Source: Buxus sempervirens (taxonomy: Eukaryota > Streptophyta > Magnoliopsida > Buxales > Buxaceae). Taken from it: a DNA stretch of 64,000 nucleotides. This document shows, piece after piece, positions 25,361 to 37,049 of the stretch. The position numbers were made by a program, and so were the translations under genes. Position 1 is the first letter of the stretch. Each line of letters starts with the position of its first letter. The notes under the pieces are model-generated. The model saw only the letters and a list, made by a program, of their open reading frames with translations. It made no database searches and had not been told where the DNA came from. Where the stretch lies: NCBI GenBank assembly GCA_947561395.2, contig OX387182.1, positions 7,674,595-7,738,594 of the forward strand, written 5' to 3'.

Positions 25361-25990
25361 AAAGAGTAACTTTTAGTGATACTTTTAAAGCAGCTAAAAT
25401 CTTTGTTTATTCGTTTGTCCTTTAGCTAATTGTTAGTGGCAGAACCAGGACTCTAAATCTAGGGGGCAAAAAAAAATTTCAATTAACACTTCTCATAAAA
25501 TATAGAAATTTCAATGAGTTGGGGGTGGGGTGCAAACCAAAAATTTTAAAGGGGGTTTTCATGAAATATAGAAATTTTTATGAGTTGGGGGGCCAAACCA
25601 GAAATTTTAGAGGGGGTTATCATGAAATATAAAAATTTCAATGGGTTGGGGGGCAAACTAGAAATTTTAGAGGGGTCAAAACATAAATTTTAATTAAAAA
25701 ATATATTAAACATATACATTTTTAATTAAAAAATAAAAATTGGCGATACATTTTGTAAATATTTAAAATTCCATCGAAGTAAACAAAAGTTTCCTTCTAT
25801 CGTTTGTGCTTTAGTGTTTGGTAGTTTATCTTTGGGAAATGTAAGTTTTAGTGATACTTTTAGTACATATTTGAAATTCAGTTGATATTGTTCATCAAAT
25901 TGTTCATCAAAATAATTAACTTTTAATGGCATTTTAATGTACAAATTGTACCAGAATGTGCTAACATTTGCCTTTCTTTGAATCACCAAA
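25255..25990. repeat. AT-rich degenerate repeats with an inserted G-rich tandem
   Basis: Imperfect units of about 100 bp (TTTGGTAGTTTAT, then ACTTTTAGTGATAC) lie at 25255-25435 and 25736-25990. Between them, 25436-25690 holds about three units of roughly 63 bp (GAAATATAGAAATTT followed by GGGGGGCAAAC) after the start GTGGCAGAACCAGGA, which resembles the edge of a common plant dispersed repeat. The family is not identified. Confidence 0.55.
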
Positions 25991-26939
25991 ATGCCCTTAT
26001 ATGACTTGTAAACCTTTTGTAACTACCTTAGTTATAAGTCCTTTTAATGATGTTTACAATTAATAAAAAGTTGTAAATACTTAATTTTGTAACTACTTTT
26101 GTCATTTATCATAATAATATAATAATAAATAAAAAGTCACAAAATTTTAATAACATTTCATAAATAATCATAAACCTTAATAAAGTTATTAAAAAATATA
26201 AAATCACAAACCAAGGAAATATTAATAACGCTACATAGAAATATAAGACTAAATAATAAAATTGGATGGAATACATAAACTTAAAGAAAATTATAGAAAC
26301 ATAGAAAAATATACGAACATTCATAAAAATAATAAAAGCTTGAAAACACTCAAGAATTAATGAGTAAAATATTTTTTCTTTAAAAGAATAAGAATCTGAA
26401 AAAATAATTTTTTCCTTATATAACTTGGCCAGTATTATATTGTGCATGTGCAAAATTTCTTCGCAATGCCAAATTTTTGTCCTATACTCCTTGGGGATTA
26501 AGATTCAAAATTGCATTGTTACTCCTGCTTTTCATCCACGCATTTAGTATGAGATTTAAAGACACCATGAGTACTAAGAGAGAATTGTTAACCCTCACCA
26601 AGTAGGTCTATCCACAAAACTCACCTTTGCGAACATTTAGTAACACCTCAATGCTTATCCCACTAACTAGTATGTATAGGGCAAACTAAACAAAATAAAC
26701 TAGAATATGTTATCGATATTCTTAGCTCATACATATGAAGAACACTTCTTATTCTATAAATTTGCTATTTGCCTTTTTCTTATGAATATAGATGTAAAAT
26801 AAATGAGCTTTGAGATTGATTTGATACTTTTGAATTATCTTAATAGAGTTTTTATTGTTGAATTAATTATTTGTTTGCAAATGAAAATATTTTATTAATC
26901 ATTCAGTGTTATTATCATTGTAGGAATACTTAAGTAGGG
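25991..26939. other. AT-rich stretch without recognised gene
   Basis: Very AT-rich DNA. The longer minus-strand frame at 26109-26453 is low-complexity hydrophobic and is not supported. I see no gene. Confidence 0.5.
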
Positions 26940-27340
26940 ATGGAAGATTGCAACACTCAATCCCGAAAGGGAGTTAACACAAAAATAAAGAAGATACCCA
27001 CTATTACCCTACTTGATCAACACAATCTTAGTCACAGATGTCATGGTAATAGTTGGAAGCCTGTTGTATTAATTATAGTTGTTATAAATGCTATAAATAC
27101 AAAATGTGTAATGTCAATCAATAGAGATGATGTAAAAGCAAGACTTAACACTTTAGAGGAGCATTACAAGACTATCAATGAGATCTTGGCATGTTTGTAT
27201 AGGATTCAACAAAATAGATGATAAAGGTGGATGATGAAATATCTTTGGGCAAAATTGGGCTGATGGAGAAGTTACTGAACATAGTGTGGAAGCTGAGGCC
27301 CATATAGGGACTAATGTTAAATAGTCAAATGACATTGTTA
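26940..27340 (+). pseudogene. MYB/SANT-like domain relic
   Basis: The 93-codon frame 26940-27221 contains SINRDDVKARLNTLEEHYK, which resembles the third helix and linker of plant MYB/SANT-like (trihelix-type) proteins related to PIF/Harbinger accessory factors (their pattern is roughly N-x2-R-x-(K/R)-TLK-x2-Y). The part before it is diverged and the frame is lost soon after. It is probably a decayed domesticated or transposon-borne gene fragment. The assignment rests on one short motif. Confidence 0.4.
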
Positions 27341-27433
27341 AAGAAAAAAATCACATAGGACAACATCAAACGAGAAAAAAAGTTCGTTACTCTTCAAATC
27401 CACAAAAAACGAGGAACAGAGCTCATTACAAAA

Positions 27434-28545
27434 TTTTTGGGAAAATGACCGTACAGTATGTTTTTTTTCCTCAAAATGTCTCTTTCATTCTATCATTTTA
27501 CACAATGACCATTGCAACGCCATTTTTAAAATTTGAGGACCAAGTACACACGTCAGCAACTCTTGTGGCCATTCATTTTTAAAGACATCTTTACCCCCAT
27601 TTAATTGGTTCAAACCACTGTCTAAACGTATTTTGAATTGGTATCAACAACCGAACCGATTTCTCCATAGAATGTATTTCCTCTTTGTTGAAACACATCC
27701 TATCTTCGTTGTGTTCAACGATGGTTTTTAACATTTTTTTATTTTTTTATTTTATAGTCAAAAGTTTTCACCTGACCAATGTTTGCTTTCCAATTTGTTC
27801 CACGAAGTTTGAAATATTTTTGGCAATTTTGAGTTAATCTAGTTGCTTACTTGCTCTGCCCAATTGCAATTTGCTTTGATTGGAATTTTGGAGAAGCATG
27901 GTGTTTCTAAGTTAGGTTATGGTGTTTATTAAGAACTTCGTTTTTGAAATCTTGTTCCTGAATCGTATGTAAGATTTTAGAGGAGAATTGTCTTCAAATT
28001 CGATGTTGGAGACGTTGCCACCTTCATCTCTTCCGAACAACTCTAACAAGGCTCGTCCCAACTCTCTTTGTTTGATTGAAGATGGTTAAAAGCCCCTTTC
28101 AATGATGGGTGGAAGAAGATGACAAAGGACCCAACCCCTTTCCTTTCAATGCTGTAAACCCCTTTCAACGATGGGTGGAAGAAGATAACGACAAAGAATC
28201 CAAGACCTTTCCTTTCAATAAAAGCTTGATGGAAGAAGAAGAGGGTGAGATACGGAGGGCTTCCGTTTGATGAAATGAGTTTTTGGTTTTAATTTAAGAA
28301 AACGTGGTGAAGGGCCTAACAAGTTTTTGGTTCTATTTCTCATACCAACTTGGACAATGGTTGAACCGATACCAGTAGGAGTAGAAACATCTTTTTCAAC
28401 TTACAATAGAGTAGATGCTACTTGTAATACCATTTGGTCATTATTTCGCAAATATTGTATCTCTATAGTCATGATGTAAGAAAGCATGATGAAAAGGTCA
28501 TTTTAGTAAAAAGATTATACAGTACGGTAATTTTGTAAAAAAGCA
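27434..28545. mobile_element. Non-autonomous terminal-inverted-repeat element
   Basis: The left end (AAAATGACCGTACAGTATG) pairs with the right end (whose complement reads AAAATTACCGTACTGTATA). The inverted similarity extends about 70 bp inward. An internal near-duplication (CCCCTTTCAACGATGGGTGG, about 70 bp, near 28090-28210) is present. No transposase is seen, and superfamily and target duplication are unresolved. Confidence 0.45.
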
Positions 28546-28713
28546 TGATGCTACTTGTAATACCAGTTGGACAAAATTTTATTTGACATTATTATCATTT
28601 TCCTTGTAATAGTGACATTACATATGAAGAGGTGTGGATTTTTCTTTCTTTGTTTTTTTTTTTTTTTTGATAATGTGTGGATTTTTCTTTCAACCAGCAT
28701 GAATACGTGAGTT

Positions 28714-28945
28714 CAGAAATTATTATCAACCTCGCACGTTTCATCACTTTTATTAAAGAGAGCCATTCCTCTCACATCTTATGTACTCTTGTATTAATCT
28801 TCACAGTCAAACTGACACGTATCCTTGAATTAATTTAGGAATTATTATCAATGTGGTTGAAGACTGATATAAGCACATAAGATTTGAGACGAATGGCTAC
28901 CTTTAATAGGACTGATGAAACGTGTGAGGTTGATAATAATTCCAG
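28714..28945. mobile_element. Hairpin MITE
   Basis: A left arm of about 67 bp starting AATTATTATCAACCTCGCAC (28718) is repeated inverted at 28876-28941, with about 85% identity. The spacer is about 95 bp. There is no coding capacity. Confidence 0.7.
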
Positions 28946-29110
28946 AAACCATGATTTAGCGAATGGCGTGCCCGGCCGGCAAGCCAGCCATTCCCCAACA
29001 CCGAAGTCAACTCTTCTAGAGGATGAGTGTCGCTATCCCAAAGACCGACAACATGGTGGAAAACGTCGTAGAAGAAAGACTCGATCCACAGGATCAGCAT
29101 AGCTGTGTTT
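28946..29110. other. Short GC-rich open stretch of unknown origin
   Basis: Both strands are open for more than 60 codons, and the composition is much richer in GC than the flanks (GCCCGGCCGGC at 28970). The plus-strand frame ends with a run of Lys/Arg. I do not recognise it in either frame. An exon remnant or organellar insert is possible. Confidence 0.3.
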
Positions 29111-29704
29111 GACTGATTTTGTCCTGCTGAAAAATTTTAGTTGCCCAACTTAAAAATTTTTTTTTTTTTAAACGTGCCCAACTTAAAAATTGAGATGAAT
29201 AGATCTGAATCATGAACATGATGACTGTTTTGAAAATTGGAACATTTTTTTCGGCACAATTCCAAAGAGAGATACTCTAATTATCAATTAGATTATGGAG
29301 AATATATAATCTAATTATTAATTAGATTATAGATATAGTTTTCAGCAGACACTGTCTTTGATTCCGAACAAAACGGGGAGGAACACTGACAATGCGGTCA
29401 CATCATTGGGCCCACAGTGATAATATTCAGAAGTTTCGGGGTAGGATGTGGTTGTCGTCACACCCACGAAACTGACAACACCTTTATCTTTTTCTTTCGG
29501 ATCTAAAAATTCTTTTTAATATTGCTGCCACATCTGGGTTTAAATCGTCTTTTTAATATTGCTGTCACATCCCGATTCAAATCGTCACCGCATCTCGATG
29601 CGCAGACGATCTCATCCCTGTACTACGTTACAAAAAAAAAAAATCTCATCCCGTACCACATGTTCTTTGAGATGCGTCTGTGAGTGCTTGCAGGGTTTGC
29701 AGCA
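29111..29704 (+). promoter_or_regulatory. Upstream region of second kinase copy
   Basis: AT-rich DNA with repeated ATCTAATTAT strings (about 29275-29335) and a 38-bp tandem duplication (TTTTTAATATTGCTG, about 29511-29590). It presumably holds the promoter, but no clear TATA box stands out. An in-frame upstream ATG at 29684 would only add seven residues before the signal peptide. The ATG at 29705 matches the other copy and is preferred. Confidence 0.4.
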
Positions 29705-30149
29705 ATGCTTATCAGAATCAGGTGGTTGTTCTTCTTTCTTATTGTAATTGTGTGCTTGGCAAGAACATGTTTTTGCGCTGGAGACACCATCGCTTTCGGT
29801 GAGTCTCTCTCTCCCAACCAGATCCTGACATCTAAAGGTAGCATTTTTGAACTGGGTTTCTTCACAATAAATGGCTCCATCAACGTCTACCTAGGCATCT
29901 GGTACAAAAACGTCTGGAAAAAAGTTGTTGTTTGGATAGCCAACAGAGATAAACCTCTCTCTAGCGCTTCTTCTCCTCGCCTAATCCTCTCTGACGAAGG
30001 TAATATGCAACTCATGGAGTCAGGAATCCAAGTTTGGTCGACTAATTTGCCCTCTAAGCCCGGGACACTACAAAAAAACAAGGTTTTAGCGGCGGGGAGT
30101 AATTAACTTTTAGCGGCGGTCTTTTTAATGACCGCCGCTAAAAATCATC

Positions 30150-30535
30150 CTGTCCCCCGAGCTATTTCTTTACCCTCTCCCAATTGAACTCTCGCCCTAA
30201 TCTCTGTCTCTTTCCCCATCTCTCTCTTTTGCCGAACTGAGCTCTCGCCCTAATCTCTGTCTCTTTCCCGATCTCTCTCTTTCCCCGTCTCCTCAATCTC
30301 TCTCTTTTGCCGAACTGAGCTCTCGCCCCATCTCTTTCCCCTAGACTCTCGCCCTAATCTCTCTCCTCTCGTGCTCACTACTCCCAAACACACAGCCTTG
30401 GTTTGTCGGGTTAGGCTCTTCTTGACAAATACACAGCTCACGACCCACGGCGATTCCTGGAGATCGACGATCTCAATCGTCTGCGGCAGTCGAGATCTTG
30501 ATAATACCGGCGGCGACGATCGATTTAGGTAAGTG
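30150..30535 (+). other. Captured 5'UTR-like segment in CACTA element
   Basis: A CT-rich stretch (CTCTCGCCCTAATCTCTGTC repeated) is followed by GGCGGCGACGATCGATTTAG and a consensus GTAAGT donor at 30529. This is the layout of a plant gene's first exon, and the donor gene is unknown. Confidence 0.45.
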
Positions 30536-33459
30536 CATATTTACGGTGCTTGGAACAAAAGAATTCGTTTTGGATTCTTCATTTGATAAATTTTGATTAG
30601 TTTTGTGGAAGATAATGTTTACGAGTCTTCGCTGCTAGAGTCCCCGCAGAGAAACACGGATCGTGGGTTGAAATTATGCCCTTCGCGGATGAGAGATAGT
30701 ACTTCTAAAAATTAAAGTTCGTATCTAGGTTTGCTGTTAATGAATTTGACTCTGTTAATAAATTTTAGTCAAAGGTTGAATCCGTTATTGCTGGCTTTGG
30801 CTTGATTCGTCTCAGTTTGTCTCTGCATCTTGATGCTAGGTTTGTTTGACTCTGCCCTATTCCTCATCTCGACTTTGTACCAGCCAATGCACTGAGTCGC
30901 CTAAAGGATAAACCTAAGTTGGGCGGAAGGCATAGTGACTCACATTCCCCAGAAGCTGTTTCACAGGGAGTCTGAGTTGCAGCCTTGGGTATCTATTCAA
31001 ATTTCTAAGATCTCTGTGAGGCGCCAATCTGGTAATATTGTTTTCTGCGTTTTCTGCTGTTTCGATATGTATATATGTGAAGGCCCTTCTAGCTTGGTTG
31101 TTCAACCGCATCCATATTCTATTCCTTGCTTAAATTTGTTTGGAGGTGTCCTAGTGGTAAAGTTGAGGGGAGAGGATTCACTTGTAGCCAAAATAAAATT
31201 AGAGGCATGTTTCTTTTCGAACTGTTGTGGTCACCAATTGTTGTTGTGAATGATGTATTCATGTGGTATTTATTATGTGAAAATGCCAGTGTCGTGGCGC
31301 CTCTTGCCTTATCTATAAATTCTGAATATTGAAGGTGTTTCTGTGCTCATTCCTTGGATTAACTATACTTGAACTAACCTCCAGTTAGGATCCGAAACAT
31401 TTTTCAGGAACCTGCATGTTAGGATTTGGATGGAATGCTGAACTTGTTTGAATAATCTGGTTTTCTGTTAGCAAGGGTATTTACTTGTGAAATTTGATAC
31501 TTGGATTTTCTGCAGTAATGGGATCCTGTCTTTTTGCGGTGTGCTGGGGTATTTGATGAACCCAATTGGGCTGTTGTTTAACTGAGGCTCAAGCACACCG
31601 GGCTTGTCCTCAGGTATTAAAGCAAATTGTGCCCCTATTTGACAGTTTCAGATGGAGAATATGTATGATCAAGGTATATTTGAGCGGCAAATTGATGGAT
31701 CAGATTAGGCCTTCAATATTCAGAATTTATAGATAAGGCTGCATCTGATTTAGAATTTGTTTTCTTCTTTTTTTGGTCGCTGCAGAGTCGGCACTACTTG
31801 TTTGCCAAAAGGACTCAGCACCTCAAATCAGCAAAGCCCACTCTGAAGAAAAGCTTGTTACGACCTCTGTTCGAACAAGCCAAGGTGATACCTCCATTCT
31901 TACTGGTATTAGGTTTCTCTCTCATCCTTTCTTGATCACTTAATGATGAAGTTAATTATTCATTTAGAATTTTGCAGATGAATTGGGTTTGAAACTATTA
32001 CCTTAAAACTATAGGAAGAGAACAAATTGAGTAATTAAGTAAATCAAGACTTGTTGTAATGGTGGCAGCTAGAATACAATGCAGAGCGTGGTTGTTGGTA
32101 TTTACTTGGATATGTACACTTGAAGTACAAAAAAATAATAATAATAGTATTTTTTTTTTTTATACTTTTAAATATCTGGTACTCTTCATGCTTCCATTGT
32201 CTTTAGGAAACTGGTTCTCCTCTGACACTCTGCTTATTTCTTCCTTTCACTTTAGTTCTTGGAAAAGCAAAGTATGGTACATCACCACTTGTCGTGACTG
32301 CAATAGGTTAGACAAAATACTCTTCTAAGATCAGGATACAAAGTTATTGTCAGCAATTGACACCACCACTTGGTGCTGCCCGAGTAAACAAAGATGGTGC
32401 TGATGTCAAAGCTGTCCCACTTTGGTATTTTTTTTCCTTTTTTGTTTCACTCTTTTTGCAAGATATCAGAAACTTTCATGTGAAAGGGAAGAAAGTCAAA
32501 CAAGACACCATACAAAATGCAGCCAATAAAGCATAAAGTAGGTAAGGTGGGGCCTGCAAGTAGAATAGTGGACAAGGACCCTAGCCAGCTAGAGCTACAC
32601 ACAACTGTAAAGACTACTAAGCCACATGAACCATGCAATTGCGACAAAGTGAAACTGTAGTAGCTTCAAGCTTTGTGCTTGAAAGGGAATAACTTTCCAG
32701 ATTGAAATTATGCTTTGTTTCAATTGTGCTTTGTTCCAGATTGCAATTGGATTGAGAAGCAATAAATGCCCCTTCAGAGAGCATATCTTTAATGTTAGCT
32801 CTTTGAAAGAATGCTCAACATTTTCTCGAGTTTTAGCACTACATTCAAGGTATTGACATCTGAGATCTTGTGCAAGAGCAATTCCCTCTTCTCTAGTTAC
32901 AGCACTTTCGTTTTCCTAAAAAATATTTTATCATTAAATTGAGTATCTCACCTTTTCTAAGTAAACTGAATACTATTTTAAAACAGAGTATGACCTGTGT
33001 TTGGTGCTGTCATTTGTGTCACGAGATCTATGATCTATCTCTGTTGGTTTTGTTCCTTCTGATTCTTCTATGTTAGATGGCCTAGTCATGTTACATGAAT
33101 GTCCAGGGAAGGTATGAGGAATTAACCAAAAAAAGGGAAGGTATGAGGGAATGTATGTTGAAGGAATAAAATAAGATATGGTGGTAACTGTGTTTATTGC
33201 CCATTAATGGAAACTTTGCCTTTTGATACTTGTGTAGGAATTGCTAAGAACACAACAATGAGAAGTTGTAGTGTTCATACCAAATCAGTACCTGCTGATC
33301 CTTTTGACAAATATATCATTGGTTTGTAAGTCTTTTATCAGGAAACAAACATCAGTGCTTCTCTTTTCATATAGTGCTCGTTGTTGTTTTAAATAGCAAG
33401 TTGATTTTCTACAAGTTCTTCAGGGATTTTATTTGACTTGTGTTCTTTTATAATAACAG

Positions 33460-33544
33460 GTTCTTGGAGCTTTTGAATGGTCCGGAAATAACCCATTGCC
33501 GCTGGAGATATGGATAATTCCTTATATTCTCCCATTCCATCCAG
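33460..33544 (+). pseudogene. Captured oxidosqualene cyclase-like exon in CACTA element
   Basis: The 85-bp exon-like block is bounded by AACAG and GTATAA. It encodes [17 protein letters not shown] and then ILPFHPG, close to the conserved [21 protein letters not shown] region of plant cycloartenol/amyrin-type synthases. Only this exon is recognisable and the downstream MWCHCR part is absent. It cannot make an enzyme. Confidence 0.7.
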
Positions 33545-33981
33545 GTATAAACCTCATGATACTTTCATTCTGTATCAACTATACAAATTAGAAATTTTGA
33601 TGGTAAAATAACAGACATGTTTTGACTTTCGCAATCATACTATTGAAATCATGCTTATGTAGATGAATTTGAAGGTTTGGAGATGACTATTTTCGCAGTG
33701 GAGCTTGAAGGTTTGGAGGTGGATTTTGAAGCATCAAATCATGGTTGTGAGCAAAAAATATTTTTTTTTTTCTGATAAGGTTTGTAGATGAATTTTGAAC
33801 CATCAAATGTCATGAAACAGGGTTTTTTTTTTTTTTTGGTGGCTTGGTACTAATATTGTAATGGATTGTGTAAGTTTCAAATTCATGTTCTTTTTCAAAT
33901 TGCAAATTAAATTTTTTTATTTTTATTTGGCTTAATCGTGTAATTTAGGCGATTGCGGATAAGAGAGAAAGAGATGGGTGT

Positions 33982-34022
<41 letters not shown>

Positions 34023-34140
34023 GGTTGTAATTAAAAGAAAAACGTGGGTGGGTAATAGAAATTTTGTTTGGGTGGGGTGCGGTTGTAATTAAAAGAAAAA
34101 CGTGGGTGGGTAAAAAGAAATTTTGTTTTGTTTGGGTCGA
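33982..34140. repeat. 38-base G homopolymer and two-unit tandem repeat
   Basis: The G run is 33982-34019. It is followed by two copies of a unit of about 60 bp containing CGGTTGTAATTAAAAG and AAACGTGGGTGGGTAA. Confidence 0.85.
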
Positions 34141-36135
34141 TTTGGGCGGAAAAAAAGAAAACAAAAATGTGACTTTTAGCGGCGGACAAAGACCGCCGCT
34201 AAAAGTAAAAAAGACCGCCGCTGAAAGAATCAGCGACGGACGAATCATCGGCGGACAGGCGTCGTTCGTTTGGGCTTTTAGCGGCGGTCTTTTGACTTTT
34301 AGCGGCGGTCTTTGTCCGCCGCTAAAAGTCACCTTTTTTGTAGTGGGAATTCTACAGTGGCTGTTCTTCTTGATGATGGAAATCTTGTTTTGAGAGATGG
34401 GTACAATTCATCTGGTTTCCTTTGGCAGAGTTTTGATTACCCAACTAACATATTAGTTCCAGGAGCAAAACTTGGGTTTAACAAACTCACTAAAGCATCC
34501 CAAGTCCTTACGACATGGAAAACTTATGAAGATCCAGGAGCAGGGATGTTCTCTCTTGGGATAGACCCAAATGGATCCCAACTCTATTTAGAGTGGAACA
34601 AGTCTCAAAGGTATTGGACTAGTGGATCATGGAATGGCCACTTTTTCAACCAACTTCCTGAAATGAATGACAAGAAAATAAGGGAAATCTTCAACTTCAG
34701 CTTCGTCTCCAATGAGAATGAAACCTTCTTCACATATTCTTTTCATGATACATCCAACAACGCCATACTTGGGACTGATTCGGGGGAGTTCAGACTATAT
34801 AAGTGGTTAAAAGGTGTTTCGGAAGAGCATTTGTATTGGGCTCTACCCACGAATAAGTGTGAGATTTATGGTGTATGTGGAGCTTTCGATAGCTGCCTTC
34901 GGCAAGATACAATCTCTTGTGCATGTTTGGATGGTTTTGGACCACGCTTTCAGCCAAATGGGGGCCTGCGTGATTGGTACAAAGGGTGTGCGAGAAGAAC
35001 CCCCCTGCGATGTGAGAACAAAACTTCCGGCACGGGGCAAGAGGATGATTTCTTATTGCAATCAAATATAAGATTACCTGGAAATGCACAAACATTGACA
35101 ATTGGTGGGGATCAACAATGCAAATTAGTTTGCTTGAACAACTGTTCTTGCACTGCTTACACTTATGCTAATGGTCAGTGTTCAATATGGTATGGAGAAC
35201 TTTTTAATCTGCAACAACTAAATAACAGTCAAGGAAGTGATCTTTATGTCAAACTTGCTGCTTCAGAGCTTCCAAGGCTAAAGGCTAAAGCTAAGAAGCC
35301 ACTACGGTTGATTATAGTATTGCCAACTGTTCTAGCAGTGCTTATTTTCTGTTTCTTCCTGTGCTATCTACGAAAAAGAAGGCTCAAACAAAGAGGTAAG
35401 GACCAAAGTCATAGTGTCTAAATCAATTTTTGCATCTTCAATACCCGAGTCTTCTTATGTATATGAAGCAGGGGAAAGCGAAACAAGCCAGGACCTGTTA
35501 TTGTTGGATTTGGGGACAAGCAATAAAGCAAATGATTGCAATTACAGTGACATAAGTAGGCTCCAGAAAGGACAGAACCAGGGTGCCAACTTGCCGTTAT
35601 TCAGTTTCTCAAGTGTCTTGGCGGCTACTAATAACTTCTCTGCTGCAAATAAGCTTGGAGAGGGTGGTTTCGGGCCTGTTTATAAGGTAACATTAAAAAA
35701 CTTCTTTAACACTTCCAGTACAAAATATGGATCTCACATTTAGTTTTCATGCACGAAAATCGTCAAAAACAAACTTAAAAGAGTTCACTTACAGGGTACA
35801 TTAAAAGATGGGCATGAAGTAGCAGTGAAAAGACTCTCAAGACAGTCTGGACAAGGATTGATTGAGTTCAGAAATGAGATGTTAGTAATTTCACAGTTGC
35901 AGCATAGGAACCTTGTTGGACTTCTAGGATGTTGCGTGGAAAGAGACGAAAAGATACTGATCTATGAGTACATGCCCAACAAAAGCCTGGATTCTATACT
36001 CTTTGGTATGTAGTTATTCATATGACAAACTATTTCCCTTTTTTTATTCTTGGAAACTAATAGAAGTGATTTTATGATCAAGTGTTTGAAGCTTCTTGCT
36101 TATATATCTAGTGCCAAAAAATGTGACAGATCTAA

Positions 36136-36366
<231 letters not shown>

Positions 36367-37049
36367 TAGTAAGTAGAGATTGCATTCTTTGCGCACAAAC
36401 TCGCATTCCCAGAAACTGAGGTGCTTATGTCTAACAATGGAAATATCCATTGCAGCTATTGACATTTTTTTTTATTGTTGAAATGCAGCGGTTATATGTC
36501 CCCTGAGTATGCCATGAATGGCATCTTCTCAATCAAATCTGATGTTTTTAGCTTTGGAGTGTTGATGCTAGAGATTTTGAGTGGCAAGAAGAACTATGGA
36601 TTCTATCATCTTGACTCACTTAATCTTCTAGAATATGTAAGTGACTAGAATGAAGCTAATAATATTCTTAGGTTTAATTTATACTTTATGCAAGTTCATT
36701 TTACCATCTCTTTCCCCTTTTCTTTGATTTTGTTTTGTCTTAGGCATGGGAGCGGTGGAAAGTTGGCAAGGGATTGGATTTGATAGATCCCTCGTTGTCT
36801 GATCCACCTTTGACACCTCTAACATTGAGATACATCCAAGTGGCACTTTTGTGTGTGCAAGAAAGTCCAAATGACCGACCTACCATGTCTGAAGTTTTCT
36901 CAATGTTCAGTAATGAATCTGCAACTATACCTTGACCTAGGGAGCCCGCTTTTTTAATTACAAGAAGAGATTCAGATCCAAATTCTCAAAGAAGTGTCCC
37001 AAGTAATTTTTCTCTGAATGTTGTAACAGTTTCCTTGGAAGCCCGTTAA

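Larger units (their letters stand above)
30066..34345. mobile_element. CACTA (En/Spm) DNA transposon, non-autonomous, TSD GGA
   Basis: It starts CACTACAAAAAAAC and ends TTTTTTGTAGTG. It is flanked by GGA on both sides (30063-30065 and 34346-34348), the 3-bp duplication expected for CACTA. Subterminal repeats TTTTAGCGGCGG and GACCGCCGCTAAAA occur in both orientations at 30080-30145 and 34170-34330. No transposase is seen in its 4280 bp. The interior looks like captured plant gene pieces: a CT-rich 5'UTR-like segment ending at a GTAAGT donor (about 30150-30530), small exon-like blocks with splice signals near 31790-31890, 32340-32425 and 33240-33325, and an oxidosqualene cyclase-like exon. Confidence 0.95.

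Noticed and set aside
26109-26453. 114-codon minus-strand hydrophobic frame
   Set aside because: Low-complexity AT-rich DNA giving Phe/Ile/Leu runs, with no conserved motif.
29684-29704. Upstream ATG giving a longer N-terminus for kinase copy 2
   Set aside because: The homologous upstream region of copy 1 lacks it, and the start at 29705 gives a normal signal peptide.
34064-34393. 109-codon plus-strand frame and its minus counterpart at the right end of the CACTA element
   Set aside because: Made of subterminal repeats and a short tandem duplication, with no family signature.
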